A DNA stretch of 64,000 nt from CAJXYS01 sp913063035 (GTDB lineage Bacteria > Pseudomonadota > Alphaproteobacteria > Rhodobacterales > Rhodobacteraceae), in the NCBI RefSeq assembly GCF_050586465.1, contig NZ_JBOCEG010000001.1, positions 511,853-575,852 on the forward strand, given 5' to 3'. The translations under genes were made by a program, and so were the position numbers. Under the pieces are notes generated by a model. That model saw only the letters and a list, made by a program, of their open reading frames with translations. It did no database searches and was not told the origin of the DNA. Positions 18,906 to 27,411 of the stretch are shown here, in pieces; positions within the stretch are counted from its first letter, which is position 1; every line of letters begins with the position of its first letter.

Positions 18906-19265
18906 ATGGAACTGGCCAGACACGCCATCTTGACCCGTCTCTTCGGGCCATGGTCCCGGAGCCGCCGTTTTTTGCGGGACGACTCCGGCATGGCGCTTTC
19001 CGAGTATGTCGTCCTGCTCGGCTTGCTGAGTGGATCCGTCGCGGTGACGGTCATGCATTTCGGCGCGGCGCTCGCCGGCGCGTGGAGTTCCCAGGGCGCG
19101 TTCATTCAGTCCGGTCTCGAGGGGGCGGGGCGCGAGGAGCGCGGCGCCGTCACATCCCCGGCGGAGGAGCCCGGCCGGTGTCGTGGCGCTGGAATGGTGG
19201 GCAACCCTGGCAACGACAAGCAGGTTGGCTGTGCCGGCGAAAGGCCCGGTCGCGGTAAACGCTAG
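18906..19265 (+). CDS. Flp/type IVb pilin-like small membrane protein
   Basis: A 119-residue protein. The segment FLRDDSGMALSEYVVLLGLL (about 22-41) followed by a hydrophobic stretch to about 60 is the layout of Flp-family type IVb pilins: a short charged leader, a Gly/Glu region and a single N-terminal helix. The usual G-x4-E-Y is represented by GMALSEY. No tad/cpa assembly genes are nearby. The 50-residue tail rich in Gly, Arg and Glu is unusual for a pilin, and its frame may be partly non-coding in character. The ATG follows AGGGAG. Confidence 0.58.
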   Translation: MELARHAILTRLFGPWSRSRRFLRDDSGMALSEYVVLLGLLSGSVAVTVMHFGAALAGAWSSQGAFIQSGLEGAGREERGAVTSPAEEPGRCRGAGMVGNPGNDKQVGCAGERPGRGKR

Positions 19266-19441
19266 TTCGCGCCGGCGCACCACCTTGCGCGCGCCCGGCC
19301 GGCGGCCCACGCGACGGGCAGGAAGACTGAAAACACCGCGCCGAGAAACAGATCCTGCCCCATGAACGCCACACCGAGCGCCCCGATCGCCGCGAAAATC
19401 CAGACCAGGATCGCAAGAGCAATGCAGCCGAAAATATGCAT
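19262..19441 (-). CDS. Possible small membrane protein
   Basis: A 59-residue frame beginning MHIFGCIALAILVWIFAAIG, with two hydrophobic segments (about 3-24 and 28-46) and a basic, Cys-containing tail. It is convergent with the pilin-like gene, overlapping it by 4 bases. The ribosome site is weak and no homologue is recognised. It is listed because the hydrophobic pattern looks protein-like. Confidence 0.35.
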   Translation of the reverse strand: MHIFGCIALAILVWIFAAIGALGVAFMGQDLFLGAVFSVFLPVAWAAGRARARWCAGAN

Positions 19442-19786
19442 AGTGCAAACTAGATTGTTTCCGGGTGGCGGGGTCAACCGCCCTTGCCGCGGCACATCCT
19501 GAGAATCCGGTCTTTCCGAATGCGCTCGGAACCGTAATTCGCCCTGATGATCCACGGATTTTCCTGCGCAGGGCCGTTCGCCGACAATCGCGGCAGGCCG
19601 TCTTTTCCGCGCTTGACGTCTGACCTGGAAAACAGGTGTTACCGAAATGCCGGTTGGTCACAAACGCATATTTTCGCCCTACCGTGATACACGGAAAAAT
19701 GGTGCTTGTGTGTTGGTGGGAAATGGGACCACTATTTCCACGAAATAGGGTCTGGAAACTATTCAGTGCAGCGACGGAAGATTCTC
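19442..19786. other. Intergenic region upstream of the autotransporter
   Basis: This stretch holds the autotransporter promoter region and is less GC-rich than its surroundings (notably 19640-19760). No gene, repeat or recognised operator is visible. A GGAAG Shine-Dalgarno precedes the ATG at 19787. Confidence 0.45.
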
Positions 19787-22700
19787 ATGTTCGATCAGAC
19801 ATACGGGCTTGTGCCGAGCCCCGACGACACTGGGGCCTTCCGTGGACTGCATGGCAAAGGGAAAAATCCGCGGTTCCTCTCGCGCAGCAGCGGTCTTGCG
19901 CTCGCGGCCGCGGCGCGCTTCACGAAAGCGTCGCGGAGACATTCCGCTCTGGCCCTGGTCGCCCTCGGCCTTCTGGGGGGCACGGGGCCAGCCTGGGCGA
20001 CCTGCACAATATCTGGCGGCGCAAGTTCCGCTTCCGGGACGCTCGTGCCGAATTCCGACGATACGGTGGATTGCACCGCCAGCAACGCGGTCTCGATCGA
20101 CAACGAGGCGGCAACCGGCGTCACCGTGACAGTCGACGGCGGAGCTGCCCTGGAGCCCACGCCGCCACTCAGCGCGATCAACCTGGGCGAAGGCGCAAAA
20201 ATCTTCAACGATGGCATTATCGTTGGAAAGAATACGCCCCGAACCGGCACCATAGTCATCCGGGACGCAGGCAACCGCGTCGTCAACAGAGGCTCTATCC
20301 TGTCCACCAACACAGAAGCGATCGAAGGGTCGCTTTTCGCGAATCGCACGACCGGGGCCGTGCTGGAGAACAGCGGCATCATCAGCACGACCGCGAGCGG
20401 TGTCTCAAACGTAACTGCCGTAACTCTCGCGGAAAAAGCCCGGGTGATCAACTCTGGCGACATCCTTCTTTTTTCGGATGGTGACGGCGCTCCGGCTGCG
20501 CTGAGCGTATCTTCTGGCAGTGTCATAGAGAACGAGGCGTCGGGCAGAATTCAGGCGCGCTTGAGCTCCTCGCCGGTCAGCGGATCAGTGAACGGACTCT
20601 CGGCTGTCCGGATCGGTGAAGGCGCCGAATTGAACAACGCGGGGACGATCGAAGTCATCGATGTCGTAGGGAATGCAAGGACATCAGCCGTAAGTGTGTT
20701 CGGAAAAGGAAACATAGCCCGAATCGTGAACAGCGGCACGATCGACGCTTCGAGCGGACGGGATGGCATTCGAAGCAACGACGCGCTGCGTGTGGAGAAT
20801 TCGGGAACCATACGGGGCGGTACAGGTGTCGCCGTAGCAATTTCTGACGGTGACGGGAGTTCCGTCCTCCTGCAGCAGGGATCGAGCATCGATGGCGACA
20901 TCTCGGTCAGGTCGTTGGCGAGCGTGCGACTGACGGACGCCGAGTTGGGCAACAATCAGCAGGTCATCGACTTCTGCAACAATAACCCGGACGACAGTGT
21001 CTGCAACAGAGCGGTCCCAAACCTGCCGACGACGGCCACCCTCCAGCTGGAGGGAACGGGCAGCGAGGACGACCTGATCAGCGGCTTCAACGTCATCGAG
21101 GTGCGCGGCGACGGGACCTGGACGCTGGACACGGCGCTTCAGGCCGGGTCCGCCACGGACCAGTTCCAGACCGGCGATTTTCGAGGGCCGCTGGAAATTG
21201 ACGTGCAGGGCGCTGGCGGTCTGCTCGACCTGACCGGGGTGATCTCGGACAATCCTGACGGCACGCTCGCGGAGGTCAAGAAACTCGGCCCCGGCACGCT
21301 CATCCTGACCGGAACGAACACCTACACGGGCGGCACCGAAATCAGCGCGGGCACGCTGCAGGTCGGGGATGGTGGCAATTCCGGCTCTATCACGGGCGAC
21401 ATTGCAAACGAAGGGACGCTCGTTTTCAACCGCAGCCGCCTGCTGACATATGGTGGTGAAATTTCGGGAAGCGGCGGTGTCGAACAAGCCGGAACCGGCG
21501 TTACCGTTCTGACCGGTGCAAACAGCTATACCGGCGGAACGCTGATCTCTGATGGCACGTTGCAGATTGGTGTTGGCGGCTCGATCGTGGGTGATGTGAC
21601 CAATAACTCATTGCTGACATTCAACCAGGGCGCGAACAGTACATTTGGCGGTGATATCAGCGGCACTGGCACGGTGCGCAAAGTCAACCCGACCATTTTG
21701 TTCCTGACCGGGACAAACACCTATACGGGTGGCACGGAGATTAGAGACGGAACAGTGCAGATTGCCGGCGGCGGTTCGATCGTCGGGGATGTATCCAATA
21801 ACGGGCTCCTGACGTTCAACCAAGCCAAAGATAGCACGTTCAGCGGCATTATAAGTGGCACGGGTGGGGTCAAGAAGGTGGGCGCGAACACCCTGACTCT
21901 TACCGGCGACAGTTCCGGGTTTGCCGGAACAACGACGGTCGATGGCGGCACGCTTGCAATCCAGAACAAGCTGGGCGGCGACGTTTCGGTTATGCCGGGT
22001 GGCACCCTCGCCGGGAATGGCTCGGTTGGCGGGTTGGACGCCAGTGGTACGATTTCACCGGGAACGTCTATCGGAACGCTGACCGTCAACGGCGACGCGG
22101 CGTTCCGCGCCGGCAGCACACTCCTTGCGGAGGTCGACCCGGCCGCAGTCCAAAATGCTGACCGTTTGGCAGTGAACGGGGACGTGACCGGCATCGACGA
22201 TCTGACGATAGAGGTGGTGCCGCTCTCGCCGGGGCTGACAGCGGCCGATTACGTGGCGGCGAACACCTACACGGTTCTCACCGCCGCCGGAAGCATCGAC
22301 GGTGACAATCCCGGGATCCAGCTTGACGGCGGTCTGCCGGCGCTGGTCGACGTCAATGTCGTCGGGACCCCCAGCGCGGACGGCCAGGTCGAGCTGAACT
22401 TCACGGATATCACGCTTGGTCAACTGTCGAAGAAGGCAAAGGTTCAGACCGGCAGCAAGAACCACGCCACGGTGGTCGGGGCCATTGCCAACACCGCCAC
22501 GACGGCACCGACGACGCCATTGCCGTCGAGCACGACCACCACGGTCGGCCAGGCTGTCCAGACCCTGACGAACGCGCAGCTCGCCCAGCTGAACGACGTG
22601 CATATCGAACCCTTCTCTTCCTACCAGTCGGTGAGCCTCGAGGATTACGACATGGTCGCCGGGATCGTCCTGAGCGAGGCAGGCGGCGCCGGGCTGTCCT

Positions 22701-23635
22701 TTGGCGGGATCAGCGCGCCCGCGCAGCTTGCCGCGGCGACGCAGGATGTCGACGTGACACGCGGACCGATCGCGGCGCCCGGGGCCGACCGCGGCGTCTG
22801 GGGATCCCTGGCTTTCGTGGACGGGACCGTCGACGGTAAGGCCGGGGTCGGGAGCTTCGACTACAGCGTGAAAGGCCTCGTGCTCGGGGCCGATCTCGTC
22901 TCCGACGGTGTGATGCGGGCAGGCGTGTTCGGTGCGCTGAACCGCATGGAGCTTGGCGAACACGACACCGTCGATCAGGTCATCGAGGGCGACTCCTATC
23001 ACGTCGGCGCCTATGGCAGCTGGCAGCGGGGCGACGGCCTGACCCTGAGCGGCGTCGTCGGCTACGCGTTCGGCGATCACGAGAGCACCCGCGTCGTGCC
23101 GGACGTGGGGGGCTTCACCGGCGGCACCGCCAGGGCAGAGTTCGACAGCCGCGGTTTCTACATCGGCGCCGAGGCTGCGCAACGCTTCGACCTGACGGGC
23201 GGGGTCGCGGTGACGCCCTCGGTTTCGGCGATCTTCGCCCAGGTCACCCAGGACGGCGCGACCGAAAGCGGCGGCGGCGATTTCAACTTTGCCCTGGACG
23301 AGAGCACGGCCGACTCCCTGATGACGACCGTGGGTCTGACCGCCGAGCGCCGGATGGAAACCGCGTCGGGCAGTTGGAAACTGCTCGGCTCGGCGCATTA
23401 TCACTATGACTGGCTGGCGGCCGAGGACGCGTTCCATGACATCACGGCCAGCAATCCCATCACGGGCACCATCACCCAAGTGGGCCAGAACCGCGGGGCA
23501 CATGGCCTGACGGCCGGGCTCGGCATCAGCGGCCAGCTGACCGAGTCCATCGCCGTCGGCGCGGGTTACGCCTATGGCTGGAACGAAGACGGCGAGGAGC
23601 ATGCGCTGAGCGCGAGTTTCTCGATGACCTGGTGA
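19787..23635 (+). CDS. Autotransporter (type Va) with passenger-associated beta-strand repeats
   Basis: A 1282-residue protein. An unusually long N-terminal stretch (1-49) precedes a hydrophobic signal segment, with likely cleavage after AWA (residue 71). The passenger (about 72-1000) is Gly/Thr/Asn-rich and predicted beta-helical. It contains four autotransporter-associated repeats opening LTGTNTYTGGTEI or variants (bases 21305, 21509, 21704 and 21899). The C-terminal beta-barrel domain spans about 1003-1282, from GVWGSLAFVDG, and ends in the outer-membrane signature FSMTW with a terminal aromatic residue. It is expected to be surface-displayed; adhesion is an inference. The ATG at 19787 follows GGAAG; an upstream ATG at 19706 lacks support. 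Confidence 0.92.
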   Translation: MFDQTYGLVPSPDDTGAFRGLHGKGKNPRFLSRSSGLALAAAARFTKASRRHSALALVALGLLGGTGPAWATCTISGGASSASGTLVPNSDDTVDCTASNAVSIDNEAATGVTVTVDGGAALEPTPPLSAINLGEGAKIFNDGIIVGKNTPRTGTIVIRDAGNRVVNRGSILSTNTEAIEGSLFANRTTGAVLENSGIISTTASGVSNVTAVTLAEKARVINSGDILLFSDGDGAPAALSVSSGSVIENEASGRIQARLSSSPVSGSVNGLSAVRIGEGAELNNAGTIEVIDVVGNARTSAVSVFGKGNIARIVNSGTIDASSGRDGIRSNDALRVENSGTIRGGTGVAVAISDGDGSSVLLQQGSSIDGDISVRSLASVRLTDAELGNNQQVIDFCNNNPDDSVCNRAVPNLPTTATLQLEGTGSEDDLISGFNVIEVRGDGTWTLDTALQAGSATDQFQTGDFRGPLEIDVQGAGGLLDLTGVISDNPDGTLAEVKKLGPGTLILTGTNTYTGGTEISAGTLQVGDGGNSGSITGDIANEGTLVFNRSRLLTYGGEISGSGGVEQAGTGVTVLTGANSYTGGTLISDGTLQIGVGGSIVGDVTNNSLLTFNQGANSTFGGDISGTGTVRKVNPTILFLTGTNTYTGGTEIRDGTVQIAGGGSIVGDVSNNGLLTFNQAKDSTFSGIISGTGGVKKVGANTLTLTGDSSGFAGTTTVDGGTLAIQNKLGGDVSVMPGGTLAGNGSVGGLDASGTISPGTSIGTLTVNGDAAFRAGSTLLAEVDPAAVQNADRLAVNGDVTGIDDLTIEVVPLSPGLTAADYVAANTYTVLTAAGSIDGDNPGIQLDGGLPALVDVNVVGTPSADGQVELNFTDITLGQLSKKAKVQTGSKNHATVVGAIANTATTAPTTPLPSSTTTTVGQAVQTLTNAQLAQLNDVHIEPFSSYQSVSLEDYDMVAGIVLSEAGGAGLSFGGISAPAQLAAATQDVDVTRGPIAAPGADRGVWGSLAFVDGTVDGKAGVGSFDYSVKGLVLGADLVSDGVMRAGVFGALNRMELGEHDTVDQVIEGDSYHVGAYGSWQRGDGLTLSGVVGYAFGDHESTRVVPDVGGFTGGTARAEFDSRGFYIGAEAAQRFDLTGGVAVTPSVSAIFAQVTQDGATESGGGDFNFALDESTADSLMTTVGLTAERRMETASGSWKLLGSAHYHYDWLAAEDAFHDITASNPITGTITQVGQNRGAHGLTAGLGISGQLTESIAVGAGYAYGWNEDGEEHALSASFSMTW
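21305..22060 (+). repeat. Four tandem passenger repeats, about 195-204 bp period
   Basis: Copies begin at 21305, 21509, 21704 and 21899, each encoding LTG followed by a YTGGT-type turn, a GTLQI/GTVQI strand and a GDV-N segment. Copies 2 and 3 are the most alike. The fourth has diverged and leads into the last passenger strand. Confidence 0.8.
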
Positions 23636-23651
23636 CCCGCGGCATGGCGCG

Positions 23652-23680
23652 GGCCGCCACGCGCGCCGGACGTGGCGGCC
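23652..23680 (+). terminator. Hairpin terminator after the autotransporter
   Basis: A perfect 10-bp stem, GGCCGCCACG pairing with CGTGGCGGCC across a 9-base loop, lies 17 bp after the stop codon. TTGTG follows rather than a clean T tract. It may also serve the convergent gene. Confidence 0.6.
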
Positions 23681-23796
23681 TTGTGCCTTGGCCCGCCACG
23701 CGCCGGGTGCCGTAGAGGCAAGACGCTTTCCGGCACAGATGCCGCGCCGGGCCGCGGATCGGCGCGGCGACGGTCACCGGGGCGGGTCCGGCGGCA

Positions 23797-24252
23797 CTAT
23801 GGTTTTCCCGCCCCCGTATCGGGGCCGGTCCGTCCGAGCGCGTACATCACACACCAGAACACCAGTCCCACGGAAACGCTTACGACGAAGCCGCCGGGGA
23901 TGAAGAAGAGTTCGGAAAAGAAGAGGCGTCTTATCGTCGAGGGTGCCGAGATGACGCTGACGAGCGCGAGGCCGATTTGCCCCAGGACGCCGAACGCCAA
24001 CACGGTCGGCAGCAAGCCGTGCGGGAAAGGTTTTTCAAGCCGGCGATTGAGCGCGAACATCACGGCAAGCACCGGCGCAGCGTAAGGGGGCACGATCACA
24101 AGCAGCAGCGGCAGTGCGCACGGACCGTCGTAGCACGCCGACGGGTTGGCCCTGAAGATCAGGTATCCCGCCGCCATCGGTAGAAGGGCGGCGAGGACTC
24201 CGGCCAAGACGTAGTGTCCCGCTGGCGCAGCCTTCTTGAAGAACGCGATCAT
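23797..24252 (-). CDS. Four-helix membrane protein, unknown
   Basis: A 151-residue protein with about four transmembrane segments (roughly 12-31, 46-66, 79-98 and 118-140). A loop CYDGPCALP could form a disulfide. The start at 24252 follows AGGGAAGG; an ATG 15 codons upstream has no ribosome site. No family is recognised. It is convergent with the autotransporter and divergent from the metal transporter gene. Confidence 0.6.
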   Translation of the reverse strand: MIAFFKKAAPAGHYVLAGVLAALLPMAAGYLIFRANPSACYDGPCALPLLLVIVPPYAAPVLAVMFALNRRLEKPFPHGLLPTVLAFGVLGQIGLALVSVISAPSTIRRLFFSELFFIPGGFVVSVSVGLVFWCVMYALGRTGPDTGAGKP

Positions 24253-24395
24253 TGGCCTTCCCTGCACTGTCGCATAGGGGGGGTCAGTTTCGAACAATGT
24301 AACGGTGGTGGCAATGATCGGTCTGACCGCGACCGTGTTATTGCCTACGCTTACGGGTTTCCTATCATTGCGCGGTGCCGCCGGGAGGTGACGTC

Positions 24396-25226
24396 ATGGC
24401 CCAGCCCGTTCAGTATCGTGTGACAGGCATGGATTGCGCCGCGTGTGCCGCGAAGATCGAGAATGCCGTGCGCGCGGCTGGTATAGAGAACCCGCTTGTC
24501 TCGACAGCCTCGCAAGTCCTGACACTGGATGTTGCGCCAGGCGATGAACGACTTGAAGCCGTTGAACGGTCGGTTTCGGATGCCGGCTATCACCTCGATC
24601 GGATGCAGCCCGGAGCCGCGGAGACGGCGCAAGAGACATCGCATCACCTGACCGCCGGGTATCGACGGGCGCTCTGGATCGTGGTTGCGCTCAATCTGGG
24701 ATACGGCGTGATCGAGATGGTCGGTGGTTTCGTCGCCGGGTCGCAGGCATTGAAGGCGGACGCCCTCGACTTCATCGGTGACGGCCTGATCACGTGCCTC
24801 GGTGTTCTGGCCATTGGGTGGCGCCTGCTCTGGAGAGCGCGATCCGCATTGCTCCAGGGCGTGTTCCTGGATGCGCTCGGGATCGGCGTCGTCGGAAACA
24901 CGATTTGGCGCGTGTTCGCGCAACACCCCGTGCAAGCGGAACTGATGGGCGTGCTCGCCCTGGTCGCGCTCGCGGTCAATGTCGCGGCCGCGATGGTTCT
25001 GGTACCGCATCGCGCCGGTGACGCGAATGTCCGGGCGGTCTGGCTGTTTTCGCGGAACGATGCTATCGGCAACGCGGCCGTGGTCGGGGCGGCAGGCGTC
25101 GTGGCGTTGACCGGTCAATCGTGGCCCGACCTGGTTGTCGCCTTCGCGATCGCGGCGCTGTTCCTGCAGTCGTCCTGGGTCATCGTTCGCGATGCCCGCC
25201 GGGACATCGCAGGATCGCGGAACTGA
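24396..25226 (+). CDS. HMA-domain cation diffusion facilitator-type transporter
   Basis: A 276-residue fusion. Residues 1-70 are a heavy-metal-associated domain with the motif GMDCAAC (Cys14 and Cys17). Residues about 88-265 are a six-helix CDF-like cation transporter with acidic metal-site residues D125-x3-D129 (DALDFIGD) and an NDAIGN motif at 221-226. The ATG follows GGGAGGTGA. It likely exports a soft divalent metal such as Zn, Cd or Co, with the HMA domain as the cytosolic collector; the metal is inferred. A phytochelatin-synthase-like gene lies convergently 12 bp downstream. Confidence 0.85.
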   Translation: MAQPVQYRVTGMDCAACAAKIENAVRAAGIENPLVSTASQVLTLDVAPGDERLEAVERSVSDAGYHLDRMQPGAAETAQETSHHLTAGYRRALWIVVALNLGYGVIEMVGGFVAGSQALKADALDFIGDGLITCLGVLAIGWRLLWRARSALLQGVFLDALGIGVVGNTIWRVFAQHPVQAELMGVLALVALAVNVAAAMVLVPHRAGDANVRAVWLFSRNDAIGNAAVVGAAGVVALTGQSWPDLVVAFAIAALFLQSSWVIVRDARRDIAGSRN

Positions 25227-25238
25227 CCCTCGGTCGGG

Positions 25239-25976
25239 TTAACGGCTCACGCTGACATAGCCCCGCGTCTTGCCGTCATTCGCCGAGTCTATGGTGTTCA
25301 TCGCCTCAAAGAGCGCGGTCGCCTCGACCCAGATGGGCGGGTACTTGTATCGGGTCACGTCAAGAATGAGGAACCGATCCGTATCTTCGTCATAGGCGCC
25401 CAGGGGCGAGATATGGCCACCGGACTCCTGGCCGATAGCTTTCCTCAGGTAGTTCACGAGAATGAAATGATCGTCGTCCTCGAGCTGGGTGATGGCGGTC
25501 TGCCGGAAGGTGTCGAGGTCGGAGTCGGCAGCGTGGACCACCTCCACATCAAGGTCATGCGCCGCAAGCACGCCTCCGAATTGATTGAGGGTCATGCCGT
25601 AGGGCGGGTTCACGATCGCCGAGGCCGGCATCACGGCCTCTGCGGCCGGCGTGAAGATATTGTCTTGATCGAACATCCCGAGCCCGAGCGTCATGTCCGA
25701 GGCCGGCCGCGGCACGTTCAGCGCATTAAGCACCATCGCAATCGTCGCCGGCCCGCAATAGGCGGGGTTGTCCTGCGTTGTGAAATGGATGCTCAGCGGG
25801 AAATAGTCCGTGTTTGCCTCGGCGCCGAAGAGCATCTCTGCGCCCTCGGGTGTCGAAAGGCTTACCAGACCGTCGGGCAGGGGTAGGGTCTCTGCCTGCG
25901 CCGTTGGCACAGCGGCCACCACGGCAAATGCCGCAGCGAAAGCGAGTCGTTCGATACAATTCATTCCTGGCCCCAT
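25239..25976 (-). CDS. Exported phytochelatin synthase-family protein
   Basis: A 245-residue precursor with a signal peptide (about 1-28, ending AQA), so the enzyme is periplasmic. The papain-like catalytic triad of phytochelatin synthases is present: Cys74 (AYCGPATIAMVLNAL), His188 (GGHISPLGAYD) and Asp206 (LILDVTRYKYPP). It is the short prokaryotic form without the C-terminal metal-sensing region. Characterised bacterial homologues mainly hydrolyse glutathione to gamma-Glu-Cys and make few phytochelatins. An internal ATG at 25964 is an alternative start. It neighbours an HMA-CDF metal transporter. Confidence 0.9.
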   Translation of the reverse strand: MGPGMNCIERLAFAAAFAVVAAVPTAQAETLPLPDGLVSLSTPEGAEMLFGAEANTDYFPLSIHFTTQDNPAYCGPATIAMVLNALNVPRPASDMTLGLGMFDQDNIFTPAAEAVMPASAIVNPPYGMTLNQFGGVLAAHDLDVEVVHAADSDLDTFRQTAITQLEDDDHFILVNYLRKAIGQESGGHISPLGAYDEDTDRFLILDVTRYKYPPIWVEATALFEAMNTIDSANDGKTRGYVSVSR

Positions 25977-26327
25977 TGCGAAAATGAATAAGTGAATTCC
26001 ACCCGCACCCTAGCATTCCGCGGACATGCGCGCCACGCTGCGCGCCCAAGCCCGTCCACGCCGCAGAGGCGCATCCGCGGGATGGGGCCCCGGCAAACCG
26101 GCGCGGGGTGCGACCCAGGCCGGCAATGGGTGCCAGGCAGTCGCCCGTCCAGCTTTGCCGAAGGTCTGCCGACCGGACAAGGTGGCCCCCGTTGCGCGTG
26201 GTAGCGGACGGCCTCGGCGCTGTTTGCGCGGCCATTTCCCGCGATTTGCGCTGCACGCGAAAATTCGGAAACTGACCTTTGAGACCTCTCTGTGCTAGCG
26301 TTCTCGCCGTAAGCAAAGGAGACGGCC
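25977..26327. other. Intergenic region between divergent genes
   Basis: The stretch separates the phytochelatin-synthase-like gene (minus) and the ketopantoate-reductase-like gene (plus) and should contain both promoters. No gene, hairpin or operator stands out. Confidence 0.45.
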
Positions 26328-27251
26328 ATGCGCGTCGCGGTCATGGGAGCGGGTGCTCTGGGGGGCTATTTCGGTGGTCGATTGGCGACGGCCGGTCATG
26401 AAGTCACGCTGATTGCGCGCGGCACCCATCTCGATGCCCTTCGACGAAACGGGTTGACGATACGCAGCCCCAAGGGCGACGCCCATATCCCCGACATCGA
26501 GGCAACGGATGATCCTGGCGATGTCGGACCCGTTGATGTGATCATATTTGCCGTGAAAAATCAGGATGTTGATGCGTCGGCCAAGGCTCTTGTGCCGGTG
26601 CTTGGGCGGGACACCTGGGCGATCACGGTTCAAAACGGTGTCAGGGCGCCAGAGCGACTGGCCGAAATTCTCGGGAATGAACGGGTGGTGCCAGGGGTCG
26701 TGCGAATGCCCGGCGACATTTCTGCCCCGGGTGTCATCCGACACTCTGCAAACTTCGACTTTATCCATTTCGGAGAGCTGGACGGCCAGGTCACGGAACG
26801 GGTTAAAGGGTTTCGGGACGCCTTGGTCGAAGCCGGGTGCATGGCGGAAATATCGACGGATATCCGGACCGAGCTTTGGCGCAAATTCACGATGCAGGCC
26901 TCTTTCGCGTCGGTCAGCGCGCTTACACGTCTGGACGTGGGCGTAATCCGCGAGAGCTCGGAGTGCTCTTCGATGTTCCATTCGAGCATGAAGGAGACGG
27001 CAGCCGTCGCGCAGGCAGTTCTGCCGGATCTCGGCGAGGATCTGTCGACCGCGGCGTGGGACTTCATCCAAAAGGTTCCGCCCAAGGCGCACGCATCGAT
27101 GCTGGACGACCTGAACCGCGGAAAGCCGATCGAGATTGACTATCTCTCCGGTGAAGTGGTCAGGCTAGGCCGCAAGCACGGCGTACCGACGCCAATTCAC
27201 GGGTTCTTCCTGGCCTCGCTTGCCCCCTTCAGATACGGCGCTCCCGGGTAA
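26328..27251 (+). CDS. 2-dehydropantoate 2-reductase family protein
   Basis: A 307-residue protein opening MRVAVMGAGALGGYFGGRLA, a Rossmann GxGxxG for NADP(H) typical of ketopantoate reductases (PanE/ApbA). The conserved KNQ (FAVKNQDVDA) and VQNGVRAPE segments follow, and the C-terminal helical domain has HASMLDDLNRGKPIEIDYLSG, the family's signature. It would reduce 2-dehydropantoate to pantoate for CoA synthesis. Many paralogues in this family have other 2-oxo-acid substrates, so a gene symbol is not given. AAGGAGAC precedes the ATG. Confidence 0.88.
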   Translation: MRVAVMGAGALGGYFGGRLATAGHEVTLIARGTHLDALRRNGLTIRSPKGDAHIPDIEATDDPGDVGPVDVIIFAVKNQDVDASAKALVPVLGRDTWAITVQNGVRAPERLAEILGNERVVPGVVRMPGDISAPGVIRHSANFDFIHFGELDGQVTERVKGFRDALVEAGCMAEISTDIRTELWRKFTMQASFASVSALTRLDVGVIRESSECSSMFHSSMKETAAVAQAVLPDLGEDLSTAAWDFIQKVPPKAHASMLDDLNRGKPIEIDYLSGEVVRLGRKHGVPTPIHGFFLASLAPFRYGAPG

Positions 27252-27326
27252 CGTGGCGAGAGTTCCGCAACCGCCCCCGCATGCGGTCGCCCCGTGATCT
27301 GCGCGGGCCGTCGTCCAACTGTGCCC

Positions 27327-27347
27327 AAGGCCCGCCCGGCGGGCTTT
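27327..27347. terminator. Hairpin between convergent genes
   Basis: AAGGCCCG pairs with CGGGCTTT (one G-U pair) around a short CCCGG loop, with T residues at one end and A at the other. It can serve as a bidirectional terminator for the reductase gene and xylB. Confidence 0.5.
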
Positions 27348-27411
27348 CGGACCTTCCGCCGCGGCGCCCCGACCGACCCGTTCTCGACATCTGGATCTCT
27401 GCCTGGCCGCG

